Part shown: piece by piece, positions 1-12,012 of the stretch | Layout: each line of letters begins with the position of its first letter | Position numbering within the stretch: position 1 is the stretch's first letter | DNA from: Glycine soja | Taxonomy: Eukaryota; Streptophyta; Magnoliopsida; Fabales; Fabaceae | Length of the DNA: 64,000 nucleotides | NCBI RefSeq assembly: GCF_004193775.1 | Contig: NC_041019.1 | Span: forward strand, 9,472,204 to 9,536,203 | Reading direction: 5' to 3' | Program-made: the position numbers and the translations under genes | Notes under the pieces: generated by a model | Database searches by the model: none | The model's input: only the letters and a program-made list of their open reading frames with translations | What the model was told of the DNA's origin: nothing

Positions 1-133
1 AGGTGTTTTTTTTTAAAGAAAATCGTGGATCAGATCCCCTTATCTAGATTCTCCTCTGAATTCTGAGCGTTTTGATATATAGTGAGCCTCAAACGGGCAA
101 CCGTAGCAAAAGTTATGAGCATTTGAAGTTTAA

Positions 134-430
134 TTGTCATATCTGTTATCTTATCTGTTATCCTATCTGTTATCTTATTTTTTATCATATCTGTTATCCA
201 AATTAAATCTAATTTGTTATCCAAATTTGATCTGTTATCCAAATCAAATCAAAATTTGTTATCCAAATCAGATTTGTTGTCCAAATAAAATCAAGTCTAA
301 TATGTTATCCAAATCAAATCCAATCTGCTATCCAAATCAAGTCTAATCTGTTATCCAAATCAAATCTAAATCCAAATCAAATCTAATCTGTTAACCAAAA
401 TCAAATCTAATTTGTTATCCAAATTAAATC
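134..430 (+). repeat. Degenerate short tandem repeat in the leader of a gypsy-like element
   Basis: A unit of roughly 19-21 bases built around 'tgttatccaaatcaaatct' recurs many times with drift. The first copies have a 'ctgttatcttatc' variant. It lies just upstream of the collapsed gypsy-type reading frame at 675-1535 and probably belongs to that element's untranslated leader. The small open frames through it are by-products of the repeat. No left LTR was found inside the window, so the element's left end probably lies before base 1. Confidence 0.6.
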
Positions 431-674
431 TGCTACACAGTCTGTGATAATTAAACTGTCTTTCCTGTTATATACCTTGTGTGTCTAATTTGATTCATCC
501 AGGAACTTAAGAGGGAGTGAGTGGTAAAAGGCAAGAGTGAAAACATCACACAAAAGCCTATATTGAGAGCATCAAACACGAGTGAACTACCATCAAAGAG
601 AGAAACACGTGAGGAGAGTGTGGTGAGGTCCTGAATTTTTTTTAAATTACTACAAAATTCTTTGTTCCTTAATC

Positions 675-1535
675 ATGGCAGGAGCTGGTGACAATGGTGG
701 TGTATATCATCAACTGGATGGATCTCAGCGCTTATTACTGGACGTGATGACTACACAAATGCAACGTTTGTTGAACCATAACAAAGAAGAGCTCTACAGG
801 CGAATAGTCAAATCTTTCTTGTTTATTCTTAAACCTCTATCTCCTAGAGAAGTGTATGATGACCAAATCAAAATGAGAGAAAAGAGAGAACAAGAGAAAG
901 AAAATAGTGAGGCACCACCACAGAGGAATAGGAAAAAGAAGAGTGATACACCCGAGGGAAAGAGTGATACACATAAGAGAGAGAGTGATACACATGAGAG
1001 AAAATTTAATTATTTTGCAGAGGTGAGTGAAGTGAGGAAAGTGTTACCTGCTCATGAACTACTCTATCTACAGTATTGCAAAGACAGTAAAATTTCTACT
1101 GATAATTCTAATGAGTTTACTATTTCTATTTCTCCTAGTGTTCAACCCTTATTGCAGGAATTTAAAAATGTCTTTCCTAAGGAGATTCCTCATGGACTGC
1201 CACCTTCAAGAGGCATAGAACATCAAGTTGATCTCCTTCCTAGAGTTTCATTGCCTAACAGGCTAACTTACAACAGCAAGCCCCTAGAGACTCAGCATAA
1301 GGATGCACAGGCCAAAGTTGAGTATGTGAAAAGATTGTATGACCAAGTGAAGGTGCAAATTGCAAAGAAGAATGAAAGCTATGCCAAGCAAGCCCACAAG
1401 AAAAGGAAGGAAGTGGTACTTGAACTCGGTGATGATCCTGGACATTTGAGGGCAAATGTTTTCCAAGAAGGAGGGAATGATGAGAATCCTGAAACTGGCC
1501 AAATACAGGCTAAAGGCACAAGTGGAGAAGGATGA
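675..1535 (+). mobile_element. Internally deleted Ty3/gypsy polyprotein with one open frame
   Basis: A 286-residue open frame is a patchwork of gypsy parts. Residues about 1-45 resemble a gag start, with repeated Gln/Met/Arg-Leu residues before 'KEELYRRI'. Residues 55-80 resemble the 'LSPREVYDDQ' linker. Residues about 150-200 match the region before reverse transcriptase ('QEFKNVFPKEIPHGLPPSRG' followed by an HQVDLLP block). Residues about 210-245 jump to the integrase tail ('QAKVEYVKRLYDQVK' and 'KRKEVVLELGD'). The end resembles the usual polyprotein tail ('FQEGGNDE'). The RT, RNase H and integrase catalytic cores are missing, so it cannot be autonomous. The frame stays open across at least two large deletions. 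The assignment comes from remembered family motifs and was not aligned. Confidence 0.65.
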
Positions 1536-1559
1536 AGGCCCAAATGGAGAAGAATGAAG

Positions 1560-1980
1560 GCCTAAAGGCAGAGATGCTATCAAGACTATTAATTGTTGCT
1601 GAAGGCCCAAACTAATTTGAAGACCCAAGTTAAATATGTTTTTTAGTTATAATTTTTATTTATTGTAATTTTGGCCCAAACTATTTAGAAGGCCCATGTC
1701 TATTTTAATCTTTTGTTCAGATACACTATAAATATTGGTTTTTGTTTTCAATAAAGGAAACTTTTGTCATTTGATAAAATTTGATGAGAGTTTCTCTCTG
1801 GGTTCCTTGTTGAACCAATTATCAGACTTATCAAGGTAATCCTTGTGGCGTCTACCCTGACTTATCTTCCTTCACCGGAAGTGGCGTCAACCCTGACTTA
1901 TCTTCCTTCACTGAAGTAGCGTCATCCAAAAAACTCTACAGCCTGTATCAAGCGATCCACTCCTAGTCAGGTTCACATCA
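1560..1980 (+). mobile_element. Probable 3' LTR of the gypsy element
   Basis: Directly downstream of the collapsed polyprotein lies an LTR-like stretch with a TATA-like 'ctataaatatt' near 1726 and an 'aataaagg' polyadenylation signal at 1751. An internal duplication of about 35 bases (around 1848 and 1883) shares 'ccctgacttatcttccttca'. Exact LTR borders could not be fixed because the partner LTR lies outside the window. The likely end is the '...ggttcacatca' near 1980. Confidence 0.45.
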
Positions 1981-2885
1981 CCATGGGAGAATAAAATTCA
2001 AATAGAATGCAAGAACAATGTGCTTCATTAAAGAAACTTAGTGAAGAATAGTTGAAGATTATGAAACATTTCAACACAAATTTATATTTGAAAATGGATG
2101 TATTATGTAACTCCACCCCCTAACTTTCTCACACAAGGAAAGAGGGCACAAAATCAGTTTGGATAAATCTCTCAATAAAAACTTAAATAAAATGAATCAA
2201 AATTCTCACATAAGTTAAACTTAATTTTGATATATGGTCAAGTTTTAAAATTGAAAAGCTCCCATAATCTAGAAGCTAATCCAAATTGGGTAATACTTTC
2301 CTTCTCAAATGCAGGACAACTGATATAACTTTATTAGAAAATTTAAGGCCTAAATAATATAAAACCCAACAGTTTATCAAATACAACCAGGCTGATTAAA
2401 TATAGTACCAACATTATATGGAAACCGTCTGCTCTGCATCAAGTCAGCTAGGGTGGCATCCCCTTCAAACCGCCTTATAAGCCAGTATATATTCAGCCAC
2501 TTTCTTTGAAGAGATCTGCAAACATTATGTGAGAATTTTTGTATTTGTGATGACTGAAACTAAATTGTTAAATGATGTGATGAAAATGTCTTTGGTTTCC
2601 CCATACAAGTACAACAATGATACCCAAAATTCGTAAGGTAGTATTAGTTTTAATAGAGCAACACCTCAACAAAACCATAAACAAAATTCACACAGCTGTT
2701 TGCAAATCTCAATGAGAACATATATGAACAAAATGGTACTATGTTGCAAAACGGATTGAGAAGAAAAGGCAGTAACTGTTGAGCAATGTCAACCCAATTA
2801 ATTTAAAAAAATTTAATGACAGCCTAGTAACTGATAAGTAGCATTTGTTTCAGACTTTAAACACCTTAGAAGACTGATATGGAAC
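1981..2885. other. Intergenic, no gene supported
   Basis: AT-rich sequence without a convincing frame. On the minus strand about 2520-2470 there is a short exon-like trace: an acceptor-like 'cag' followed by an open run (ISSKKVAEYILAYKAV) and a stop. It is too short to name a gene. Confidence 0.4.
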
Positions 2886-5304
2886 ACTTTTAATGACAGT
2901 TTAATAACAGTCTGAGTAACCGGTGTCTCTAAATTTAAAATGATGAAATGAGAAGAGTGTGCCACGTAAGCAAAAAGGATGTAATGGAAGAATCTCAACT
3001 TTCCCATGGCATCTTTAATACAAGTTTTTTATATAGGTTTCTTAATCATTTTTTTTTAGTTCCTGAAACACTTTTTGTGATACTTGCACTATCATGTCAC
3101 TCCTAAAAAATTCATACAAAATTTTACTTCAATACTAAGAAATCACAAGAAACTTAAAAAAATCCACACATTCATATTTTTTTATATTATAACTTAATTA
3201 TTATTCAAATAAAACAGGTATATATCAAGGATTAAAAATATATTTAAGTCTGAAATAATTAATTCATTTTTGAAAAATAAATTACTATTTTCCACCCACC
3301 ACCTACCATCATTTAAAACAAAACACATCACTGAATTCTAGAACCTTCCTTCCCCTTCCCCAATGTTAAAACTTCATTTTTCTTTCATAAACAAAAAAAT
3401 CACCCACCATCATAAAAAAACTCCACATCTTCCATTCCTTCTTCTTCCTTTTCTATTTTCTCCCCCCTGTCATTTTGTATTCCTTTGGCCTATTCTTTTT
3501 CTTCTTCCTTTTCCTTCTTCCTCATTTCACAACCATCCTTCACCGCTTCCCCTTGAGCCATCAAGGTCGCTCCCTCGTTCAACCACAGTTTCCCCTCAAG
3601 CCACCAGTGTTACTCCCTCGCAACCATGACAACCCCTCGAGCCACCATCGCTGCTCTCTCGTGCAACCATCATCAATGACGATGGAGGCAGTAGTCTGTT
3701 CATGGTCACTATTCGTGCTCTTTAATTTGGTTTGTATTTTATTCTGAGTTGAGATTGCATTGAGTGATTTGATTTGTTTGGAAAAAATGTAATTTTTTTT
3801 GTGAAATTTCATCTTTGCGTTTGCTTCATCGATTTAATATGATTTGTTGGAAGTGTTCATGTTCTTCCTTTGCTTCATCTCTACAAATTTACCCTCTTAA
3901 TTTAGTTAATGGTTGGAGAGTACGAATTTTATGATAATTATGATTTTTTGTTGATAAGGAACAGTTTCTTATATAAGGAATGCACCATCTATTGAAGAAA
4001 CCAATCATGCCCAATCACTTTGCTCTAATGTCGAGGAACTTGGAAGAAATTGTTCCTTAGACTAAGAAACCCACAAAGCACCTCCGGTTGGAGATGCTCT
4101 TAAAGTAGGAGGTGGCAATGTCACAACTTGTGTCTCAGAATTTATATTTTATAAATAGATGACAAAAACTTAAGAGTCAAATTAAATTATTACATTTCAT
4201 GTTGATGTTATACCAGTTCCATCTTTCTCATTAAGAAAAAAATAAATATATTTTTAATTCTTATAATTTAGTATTTTTTAATCCTTACAAATTATATTTA
4301 TTTTATTTTTTTCCCTAAAGTTTTTTAAATAGTTCTTTGAACCATAAAAAAATGTTATTTAAATCACTTAAAGGATGAAAAACAAAACAAACATAATTTG
4401 AAAGGACTAAAATAAAAAATTACAAATAAAAAAGGAAAAAAAAATACTGAATTAAATTATAGGGACTACAAAAGATATTTTAAAAAAATCATATATTCAA
4501 TCTTTTGATATTGCAGTAACAAGAGGAAGAAAAAATAGCATGCACCTTGCATGTGTAATAAGGATTGAAACGAGGGATGAGATTTCAACAACATAGGGGT
4601 AAACAATTGGATATGTTAATTTGGGTTAAAATTGGGAATGAAAAAGTTGGATTGGTGTAGAGGGGAGATGAGATGTAGTAGAAGATAGAAATATAGAAAA
4701 ATGACTCATAAATGAATATGTTGATGTGGCAAAAATAATATTGCAATCTCATAATGCATAGTTGTGCGCCTTAGGATTTATATATTTTTAATTTTGTATC
4801 CGTGCATCTATTTTTTTTGTAATATTTTAAAAATTTACACATTATTGTAAATTTATGAAAATTAGTTCCATAATTATTATGTCTCTTTTGATAAAATTAA
4901 ATAAGTTAATATTCATTTTTTTACAGAAATTAATATTCGTTTACTCTTTTAGTAATTTCAATCATCTTATTTTTGTTGGTTTGATGCATATAAATACGCT
5001 TTCTTTACTTTCAAGTGCATGTAGTTTTCCAATAGTTTTTGAAATTAAAAAAATGAGAAATATAAAGGTAATTGAATTTTTCATGTTAGAGCAAATTAAT
5101 TAAGTGAATAACACAAATCTTTCTTCATTTTAAAACATTACTTTTAGCTTCCTGATTTATTTTAGGAAGTTACATGATAAATTTTATGAAATTCTAAATA
5201 TTAATTATATTTTTTAATACCTATATAAAAACCTTAAATATCATAAAAGTGAACTCGAGGGAGTATTAGAAGAAAAATTGTTTAAACCCGAGTGCATAAA
5301 TTTA

Positions 5305-5340
<36 letters not shown>

Positions 5341-5623
5341 TGTTTCCTATGAAAAGTATTTCTGTTTTTTAATAAAAGAAATTGATTTACCAAAGTTAGA
5401 GCCTAAAAATATGGAGTGAAATGAAATATTTATACCTCCAAGACATATACTCTCCGACCAACACCATTTTTTAATTAATTTTAATTGGTACTACTAGCGC
5501 TGACAAATACAATTAGCCTTCTTTAATCACATTCAGATTAGCTAGATCACAAAGTCAAAGGTTGCTATAGTACGACAAAAATAAAGGGAGGGAAAATCAC
5601 AACTTGCTTGCATAAACATCTAA
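2886..5623 (+). repeat. Duplicated 5' flank of the NB-LRR gene, copy A
   Basis: This stretch is similar to 25655-27255, the 5' flank of the intact NB-LRR gene. Shared landmarks in the same order are 'gtggcacgtaagcaaaa', 'aaacttaagagtcaaat', 'tttcatgttgatgttat', 'ttgatgcatataaatatg'-like segments, 'acaaatctttcttcatttt', and 'gctgacaaatacaattagcc'. Copy A is interrupted at about 3003-4105 by an insertion that the other copy lacks. A (TA)n tract at 5309-5337 is also absent from the other copy. After about 5623 the similarity stops, so the resistance gene that should follow is missing here. Confidence 0.75.
3003..4105. mobile_element. Probable non-autonomous DNA transposon with a paralogous empty site
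   Basis: Relative to the paralogous flank near 25770, copy A carries about 1.1 kb of extra sequence here. Its two ends are imperfect inverted repeats: the right end read inward begins 'gagcatctccaaccgg' and both ends share 'gggtttctta' or 'aggtttctta' a short way inside. The interior includes a pyrimidine-rich tract (3415-3680) whose open frames are low complexity and not gene-like. No transposase is present. The ends resemble the GAGCATCTCC type common in plant MITE-like elements. The superfamily is not assigned, and the target duplication is unclear because the ends have decayed. Confidence 0.5.
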
Positions 5624-5999
5624 GATATGGTGATGTGTCAAGGAAAGGAAGTAGGATATTAATCCCAACCCGGTAGAGGGATTGGGTGGTATATTTAAGA
5701 TTGTAAGGATCAAATCCTGCCCATTGTTCCCCTAGTTCATACTATTTGAGTAGTGCAACAATGGCACATGAAATACAGCCACTTGGCAATCTTTTATTTA
5801 TTTATATATTAGTCTTGGGTGGTAACAGTCATTTGGAAGGTAGCATAGAATGTAGCATGCCATGAAACCAAACAAATAAATATCGAAAACTTGGGTAAGC
5901 ATCATTTGGAAGCCTGAATCTGCATTTCGGATTTAGAAAGTATTAACTTATATACGTTCCTATTCTATTTGCATGATATGGTGATGTGTCAAGGAAAGG
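5624..5999 (+). repeat. Pair of identical 25-bp direct repeats 351 bp apart
   Basis: The 25 bases at 5624-5648 (starting 'gatatggtgatgtgtcaagg') recur exactly at 5975-5999. Right after the first copy there is an 18-base echo of the RNBS-B region of the NB-LRR gene ('ggaagtaggatattaatc', also at about 28730), perhaps a scrap of the lost copy A gene. The DNA between the repeats has no supported gene. Confidence 0.6.
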
Positions 6000-6467
6000 G
6001 AAAATGCCCCTCAATTAACAAGCAACAATTTTCACAAAAATTAATAATATTTCCTATTCTTTTTCCTTGATTCAGAAAAATGATGTAGCATATCATATTG
6101 AAAAAAACCTTGATAACTTGTAAGGGCATGTTTGTATATATTGAAAATGTAATTGTGGTAGTGTGAATTCCAATGTTCTTTGAAAATGTATATTGGAGGG
6201 AACTAGTTACTTGAATGATTGCTAACATATCCCATTAAAACATTGTCCTTGTTTCTGTGGTTTCAATTCCACTTCATGTGATGCAGCGGCAGACCTGTTA
6301 CGTGTATGTTGTGTTTGTATGTTAGGGACTGCCAACAAATTAGATTCTCAAATGCGGATCAGGAATTAGAAGAGTATTCTGTTTTCTCTTTTTGTTGGAT
6401 AGGTAGACATAGTGTGTCTTAATTGAGATTAGTGTTCCACTATCATGTTAACCTGACTGTTTAAGCG
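6000..6467. other. Spacer before the transporter pseudogene, nothing recognised
   Basis: No frame or repeat could be supported here. It separates the 25-bp repeats from the abrupt start of ABC-transporter homology at about 6468. Confidence 0.35.
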
Positions 6468-9400
6468 GTGAATTCTGTATAGAAGTGTAGGGGTTGGTTC
6501 GATAGCTGCTCTTGCTGCCACTGTAGTTGTGATGTTGCTAAACCTTCCTGTGGCATCATTGCAAGAAAAATTCCAAGGCAAGATAATGGAGTTCAAAGAT
6601 AAAAGAATGAAGGCAACGTCTGAGATTCTGAACAGTATAAGAATTCTAAAACTGCAAGCATGGGAGATGAAGTTCCTATCAAAGATTATTCAGCTTAGGA
6701 AGACTGAGGAGACATGGCTAAAGAAATTTCTAGTTGGTACAGCAATTGTTAGATTTCTCTTCTATAACGCCCCAACTTTTATTGCTGTGGATACATTTGG
6801 TGCATGTGCTCTTATCGGAATCCCACTTGAATCAGGAAAGGTCTTATCAGCACTTGCAACATTCAGAATTCTTCAAATGCCCATATACAGTTTTCCTGAC
6901 ACCATTTCAATGATTGCACAAACTAAGGTTTCCCTTGAAAGGATTGCATCATTTCTTCGTCTAGATGAGTGGAAGACTGATGTAGTAGAGAAGCTTCCAC
7001 AGGGTAGTTCTGATAAGGCAATTGAATTAGTAGATGGAAATTTCTCTTGGGATTTATCTTCCCCTTATCCAACATTGAAAAACGTAAATCTCACAGTTTT
7101 TCATGGTATGAGGGTTGCTGTATGTGGTAATGTTGGGTCAGGCAAGTCCAGTTTACTTTCTTGTATAATAGGGGAAGTACCAAAGATATCTGGGACCCTG
7201 AAGATATGTGGTACAAAGGCTTATGTTTCTGAATCACCATGGATACAGAGTGGCAAGATAGAAGACAACATATTATTTGGTAAAGAGATGGATAGGGAAA
7301 AGTATGATGAGGTGCTAGAAGCATGTTCCTTGACAAAAGACCTTGAGGTTCTACCATTTGGTGATCAGACCACTATCGGAGAGAAGGGAATCAATTTGAG
7401 TGGTGGACAGAAGCAAAGAGTGCAAATAGCTCGTGCTCTATACCAAGATTCTGATATATATATGTTTGATGATCCCTTCAGTGCATTGGATGCTCATACA
7501 GGATCCCATCTCTTTAAGGTACTATCTTACCTAAACTCTACTGTTTTGCTACAAAATATTGTTTACAGCTATAGCTTCACAGAAATGGATTCTACTTTCT
7601 TTTGTAATAGGCAATATACTTCCAACAGAATTACACTAGTTTTGTTATGTATATGGATGTATAGGATGCCATCTAATTTTCCATTTACACTACATTGTTT
7701 CCGGAGTGCTTGCTTGGCCTTTTAAAATCAAAAACTGTGATTTATATAACTCATCAAGTAGAGTTCTTATCCGATGCTGATCTAATAGTGGTGAGTGAAT
7801 CATAGACTTCTCACTAAAGAATTCAAAAATCAGCATTTAGTCAATTTACTATTTTCTCAGTATTTTTCTCTTGCTTACCATTTATTTAGGTCATGAGAGA
7901 AGGAAGAATAACTCAATCAGGAAAATACAATGACATTCTCAGGTCAGGCACTGATTTTATGGAACTTGTAGGTGAACACAAAGCAGCTTTGTCTTCAATC
8001 AAGTCCTTTGAGAGAAGGCCAACATTTAAAACATCAACTACCACCAAGGAGGACACAAGTTCAGTAAGTTGTTTTGAACTTGACAAAAATGTGGTATATG
8101 ATCAAATGATACGTCAGATGACATAGTTAAACCCAAAGGACAACTAGTTCAAGAAGAAGAACGGGAAAAGGGTAGAGTAGGGTTTAATGTCTACTGGAAA
8201 TACATCACAACAGCTTATGGAGGAGCTCTTGTACCCATCATATTACTTTCAACGATACTCACTGTGGCTTTTCAGATTGCTAGCAATTATTGGATGATTT
8301 TGGCTACTCCTATGTCTGCAACTGCAGAACCTGATATTGGAAGCTTTAAACCTATGGTTGTCTATGTTGCTTTGTCAATTGGAAGTTCCATTTTCACCTT
8401 TGCCAAAGCATTTCTTGTTGTGATAGCTGGATACAAGACAACCACTGTGATCTTTAATAAAATGCATTTGTGCATTTTTCGAGCACCAATATCATATTTT
8501 GATGCCACCCCGAGTGGGCGAATCCTTAATAGAGTATGTCATACTATGTTGACAATTTTCATGGTTTAATTTTAAAAGACACCTTATTTACCTGATATTC
8601 TTAACAGGTTATTGCATTGTTTTGAAAGTTTGATTCCTCTATTTTTTGTATTTTTTTTTTACAAATGACCTTATTGCTGGCTTCCACAGACCAAAGTGCA
8701 CTAGATATAAACATTTCAAATCTAGTATGGGCAATTGTCTTCAATCTGGTTCAAATCTTGGGAAATATTGTTGTGATGTCTCAAGCTGCATGGGAGGTGT
8801 TTATAGTATTGTTTCCAATCATGGCAGCATGCATATGGTACCAGGTAGCTTTTTGGATAATGTCACCAAATGAATCTAATTTTGACTTTCATTCCTCCTA
8901 TTTTATTTTCCAAGGCACGTGTTTAACATGTATTTAAATTTTGTTACATAAGTTTTGAGAGGAATAAAATTGTAGGAACTGGATTAGGGGCAGTTATGAC
9001 AGTTAGTTCTATACTAGAAACTGTAGGATGACCTTTATGTGTAGAAAATAGTTACAGGTAGTTATGTATTAAGGATATATTATCTAATAGTAGGTGTGTA
9101 ATTAGGAAGTGTGAAATTATTTTCTGTTTGTGGACAAAGAATACTCTCTGTAGAAGACTATTGTCTCTGGAACAGCAACTGTATTGTTGTATTTGTGTAA
9201 TAGGAGACTTTTGCCTCTGGGACAACATGTGTATTGCTGCATTGTCTACGATTTAAGTGTTTGATATTATATTTTATTACTTTATCAACTGGTGTTCTAT
9301 CAGCAAAATGAAACTCACTGATATTATTATGCCAATAATATCACTATATATGCTAACAGAGTGCTTCAATAAATGCAGCGATACTATTCTGCATCAGCAA

Positions 9401-9815
9401 GGGAGTTGGCACGATTAGTAGGTACATGCCAAGCTCCAGTAATACAACATTTTTCTGAAACAATTTCTGGATCAACAACCATAAGAAGCTTTGAGCAAGA
9501 ATCAAGATTTAATGACATAAATATGAAATTGATAGACAGATATTCCCAGCCCAAATTATACAGTGCTACTGCAATTGAATGACTGAATTTCAGATTGGAT
9601 ATTTTATCCACTCTCACATTTGCCTCCTGTTTGGTTTTCTTGATATCTTTTCCAAATTCAATGACTGATCCTGGTGAGTACTTCAAACTACATACATTCA
9701 CTAGTCATACTTGACTCCTTATGAAACTAAGCACAAAACTTGATTCCTTTTTTACTTCAAATGTGCTTTTTTTTAAGGTATCGCGAGATTGGCTGTGACA
9801 TATGGACTTAATCTA
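6468..9815 (+). pseudogene. ABCC: ABCC (MRP-type) transporter pseudogene, truncated at both ends
   Basis: Exons are recognisable at 6468-7518, 7704-7790, 7890-8533, 8680-8844, 9379-9673 and 9778 to about 9815. They cover the second half of transmembrane domain 1, all of NBD1 (Walker A GNVGSGKSS near 7126, signature LSGGQKQR near 7400, Walker B with MFDDPFSALDAHT near 7465), and part of transmembrane domain 2. The N-terminal third and all of NBD2 are missing. Damage is clear: a one-base deletion near 8105 shifts the frame, a Trp codon has become TGA at 9580-9582, and the acceptors before 7704 (CG) and 8680 (TG) are no longer AG. Introns are kept, so this is a genomic fragment and not a retrocopy. 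Plant ABCC proteins move conjugates, often into the vacuole; this copy cannot make a full transporter. Confidence 0.9.
8973..9302 (+). mobile_element. Possible solo LTR in a transporter-pseudogene intron
   Basis: The last long intron of the ABCC pseudogene contains a block starting 'tgtaggaactggattagggg' and ending '...ctggtgttctatca'. It starts with TG and ends with CA, and its composition and short repeated phrases ('gactattgtctctgg' / 'gacttttgcctctgg') are LTR-like. No clear 5-bp target duplication was found, so the borders and identity are uncertain. Confidence 0.3.
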
Positions 9816-9818
9816 AAA

Positions 9819-10649
9819 ACCCATCATTCTCAAAGATGACACAGATACAACTAATAAGAAAATAGGTAATAACACTCCCAAGTCAGAAGAAAATTTGAAT
9901 AACTTGATACAAAACACACAACAATCTAAATAGGAAGAAATAAGGCACATGAGCACAAGCCTCAAGTTTTTCTATTAGATAAAAACAGTAAAATCACTAG
10001 CAACACGAAGAAAGGGTTCAGGGATCAGGTAAACTCACCTTTCAAATTTTGAAGCCGCAAGCAAGCTGCCCTTCGTCCGTGTGTTGCTAATCGAGAAAGG
10101 CAAAATAAAAGCCCCTACCTACCAGCGAAACAAAAACCTTGTCTTGACAATGCCATTCATTACACATTTTCAAGCAAGCAACACTAGGGCATGGGTACTT
10201 ACCAATTCATACAATCGGACTGCGGCACGACACACCTTGAACAGGGCTTAGTGATGGGTCACAGACTTCTGTTCGACAGGGCTTGGTGATGATGGGTCAC
10301 AAACTTCTCTTTCAACGCTTGGTGAAGACAAGGGATGCTGGTAAAGACCAAAGGGGGCGCTGGGTGAAGAGTGGAAAGGGATGGCTATAAAATCCCTAAT
10401 TTGAGGGAAATAAAACAAAGGCGGTTCCTTATCCAAACCCGTCCTTGAACATTTTTTTATATTTACAAAAATGCCACCCAGCGAGTTACTAAGACGGTTA
10501 TTTATAACCGCCTTAGAATTTACGTTGTAAAAAATTATTCTTAGCTTTGATAATTACAAGTTTGCCACCGCGCCACTATCTAAGGCGGTTCTGGATAACC
10601 GACTTAAATACTACGTCGTAATAAAACATTATTCTAGTAGTGTTGACAA
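9819..10649. mobile_element. CACTA-type transposon end fragment (right end only)
   Basis: The block ends 'attctagtagtg', the inverted complement of a CACTA terminus (CACTACTAGAAT). Just inside are subterminal palindromic repeats: 'aagacggttatttataaccg' near 10491 and a related 'aaggcggttctggataaccg' near 10582. The last base abuts the NB-LRR 3' flank of copy A at 10650. No matching left terminus (CACTACTAGAA) was found before the transporter pseudogene, so the element is truncated on the left, or the transporter fragment lies inside it and the left end is lost. Confidence 0.6.
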
Positions 10650-11557
10650 CAACAGCGTTGAATCATCATGAAAACTGCCTTGGAATTCAAGTCCCAAATA
10701 AACAGAATATGCATGTGAACCTATCTTAGTTTCTTTAGCAAAGTGATGTAAAACTTCTGAAAAAAGCCCAGTGATTTATCACATGTTGCTTTTTGATTAG
10801 TTCCTTCTTAGATGTATTATGTTTGCACCATGTTATGAGAATTTCTCTTTCAAGGATTGTAAGACCTTGTTCATTGTAATCTTTTTTCTTGTTCATTCTA
10901 ATTATTTTTTATTTTGATAAAATTTCTTTTGCTTGTGGTTTCCCATGGATGCTTCCATTCACTACACCAAAATCATGGCAACAAAATTAAACAAAACAAA
11001 TAATCAATCATACCTTGCGTGTGCATATATATATATATATGATTTGAAATTTCAGAATCTTGATCATTTTATTTTTTTTGTTGAATTGATCATTTTATTT
11101 TAATAAATAACATAATATGTCAGATAGAATCAATTATTTATACCATAAGTAAATAATATGAAAAATCTACTTATTTTTTAAATTTTTTTGAAAAAATGAT
11201 AGAAAACCAAACATTTTGATGAAAAATAAACAATAGAAGAAATTTATTTATATGTTTAAATTTTGAAAAAATAACATGATAGAAAATGAAATAAGAATTC
11301 AAAAACAATATTATCCAATTCACCAATTTGCTAGCGTAATTATTTTGAATAATTTTAAATTACTACATTTTATGGTATGCTTTAAATGTGTTGTATACTT
11401 TCAGGACATAAAATGTTTTTACTTTTCATTTATTACTTACCATCATAATCACGGTTTTAAATATCAATCCACAACCACAATTGCGGCTGCAAAGTCAAGG
11501 TATTCTAACTGATAGCAATGGCATTGTGACCCGCATCACACATTTTCCCACAATACA
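10650..11557 (+). repeat. Duplicated 3' flank of an NB-LRR gene, copy A
   Basis: From 'acaacaacagcgttgaatca' onward this matches 23865-24945 (copy B), and its first part matches 30748-30990 (the 3' flank of the intact gene). Shared landmarks include 'actgccttggaattca', 'agaatatgcatgtgaaccta', 'gagaatttctctttcaagga' and 'tcactacaccaaaatcatgg'. The coding part of copy A that should precede it is gone. On the right it is cut by a CACTA terminus at 11558. Confidence 0.75.
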
Positions 11558-12012
11558 CTATCAAAAAAATAGCATTTTACATCGATAATAAAAGCCTTTC
11601 AAAGACGGTGAATGCCCGTCTTTAAAATTAATGATGTTGTAGAGGGTGGATCTTTCTACGACGGCCGTAAAAGGATCATCTTAGAAACACATGATAAAGC
11701 AAGTCGTGCTTACGACAGTAACGACGTAGAAAATAAAGTTTTCCACATCTCGGTCCTAGCATAACCGTCGTCGCAGAAACACGTGATTTCTAAGTCGGTA
11801 CTAACGCAAGCACCAACGTAGAAAGCACTATTTTCTACATCGTTGCTAGCATAAGCACGACTTAGAAATCACATGTTCTACGATGGCAGTTACACTACGA
11901 CCGATGTGGAAAGCTTTATTTTTTTAAGATGTTGCTGGCGTATGCAACGACTTAGAAAGGGCGTATTCCTACGTCGGTGCTTACGTCAGTCAACACCGAC
12001 GTAGAAAGTTTA
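11558..12012. mobile_element. CACTA-type transposon left end with subterminal repeats
   Basis: The element begins 'cactatcaaaaaaatagc' directly after the copy A 3' flank. The next 430 bases are full of subterminal motifs of the type 'tacgacggccgt', 'cttagaaacacatg', 'gtaacgacgtagaaa' and 'agcacgacttagaaatcaca', alternating in orientation as CACTA subterminal regions do. A matching right end ('...ttttttgatagtg') was not found downstream, so the element is truncated or its partner has decayed. Confidence 0.6.

Noticed and set aside
134..430. CRISPR-like array of short repeats
   Set aside because: Units are contiguous and degenerate with no unique spacers, in plant DNA beside a retroelement.
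3363..3747. Two overlapping + strand frames rich in Ser, Pro, Leu and Phe
   Set aside because: They arise from a pyrimidine-rich tract inside a probable transposon; no domain or start context supports a gene.
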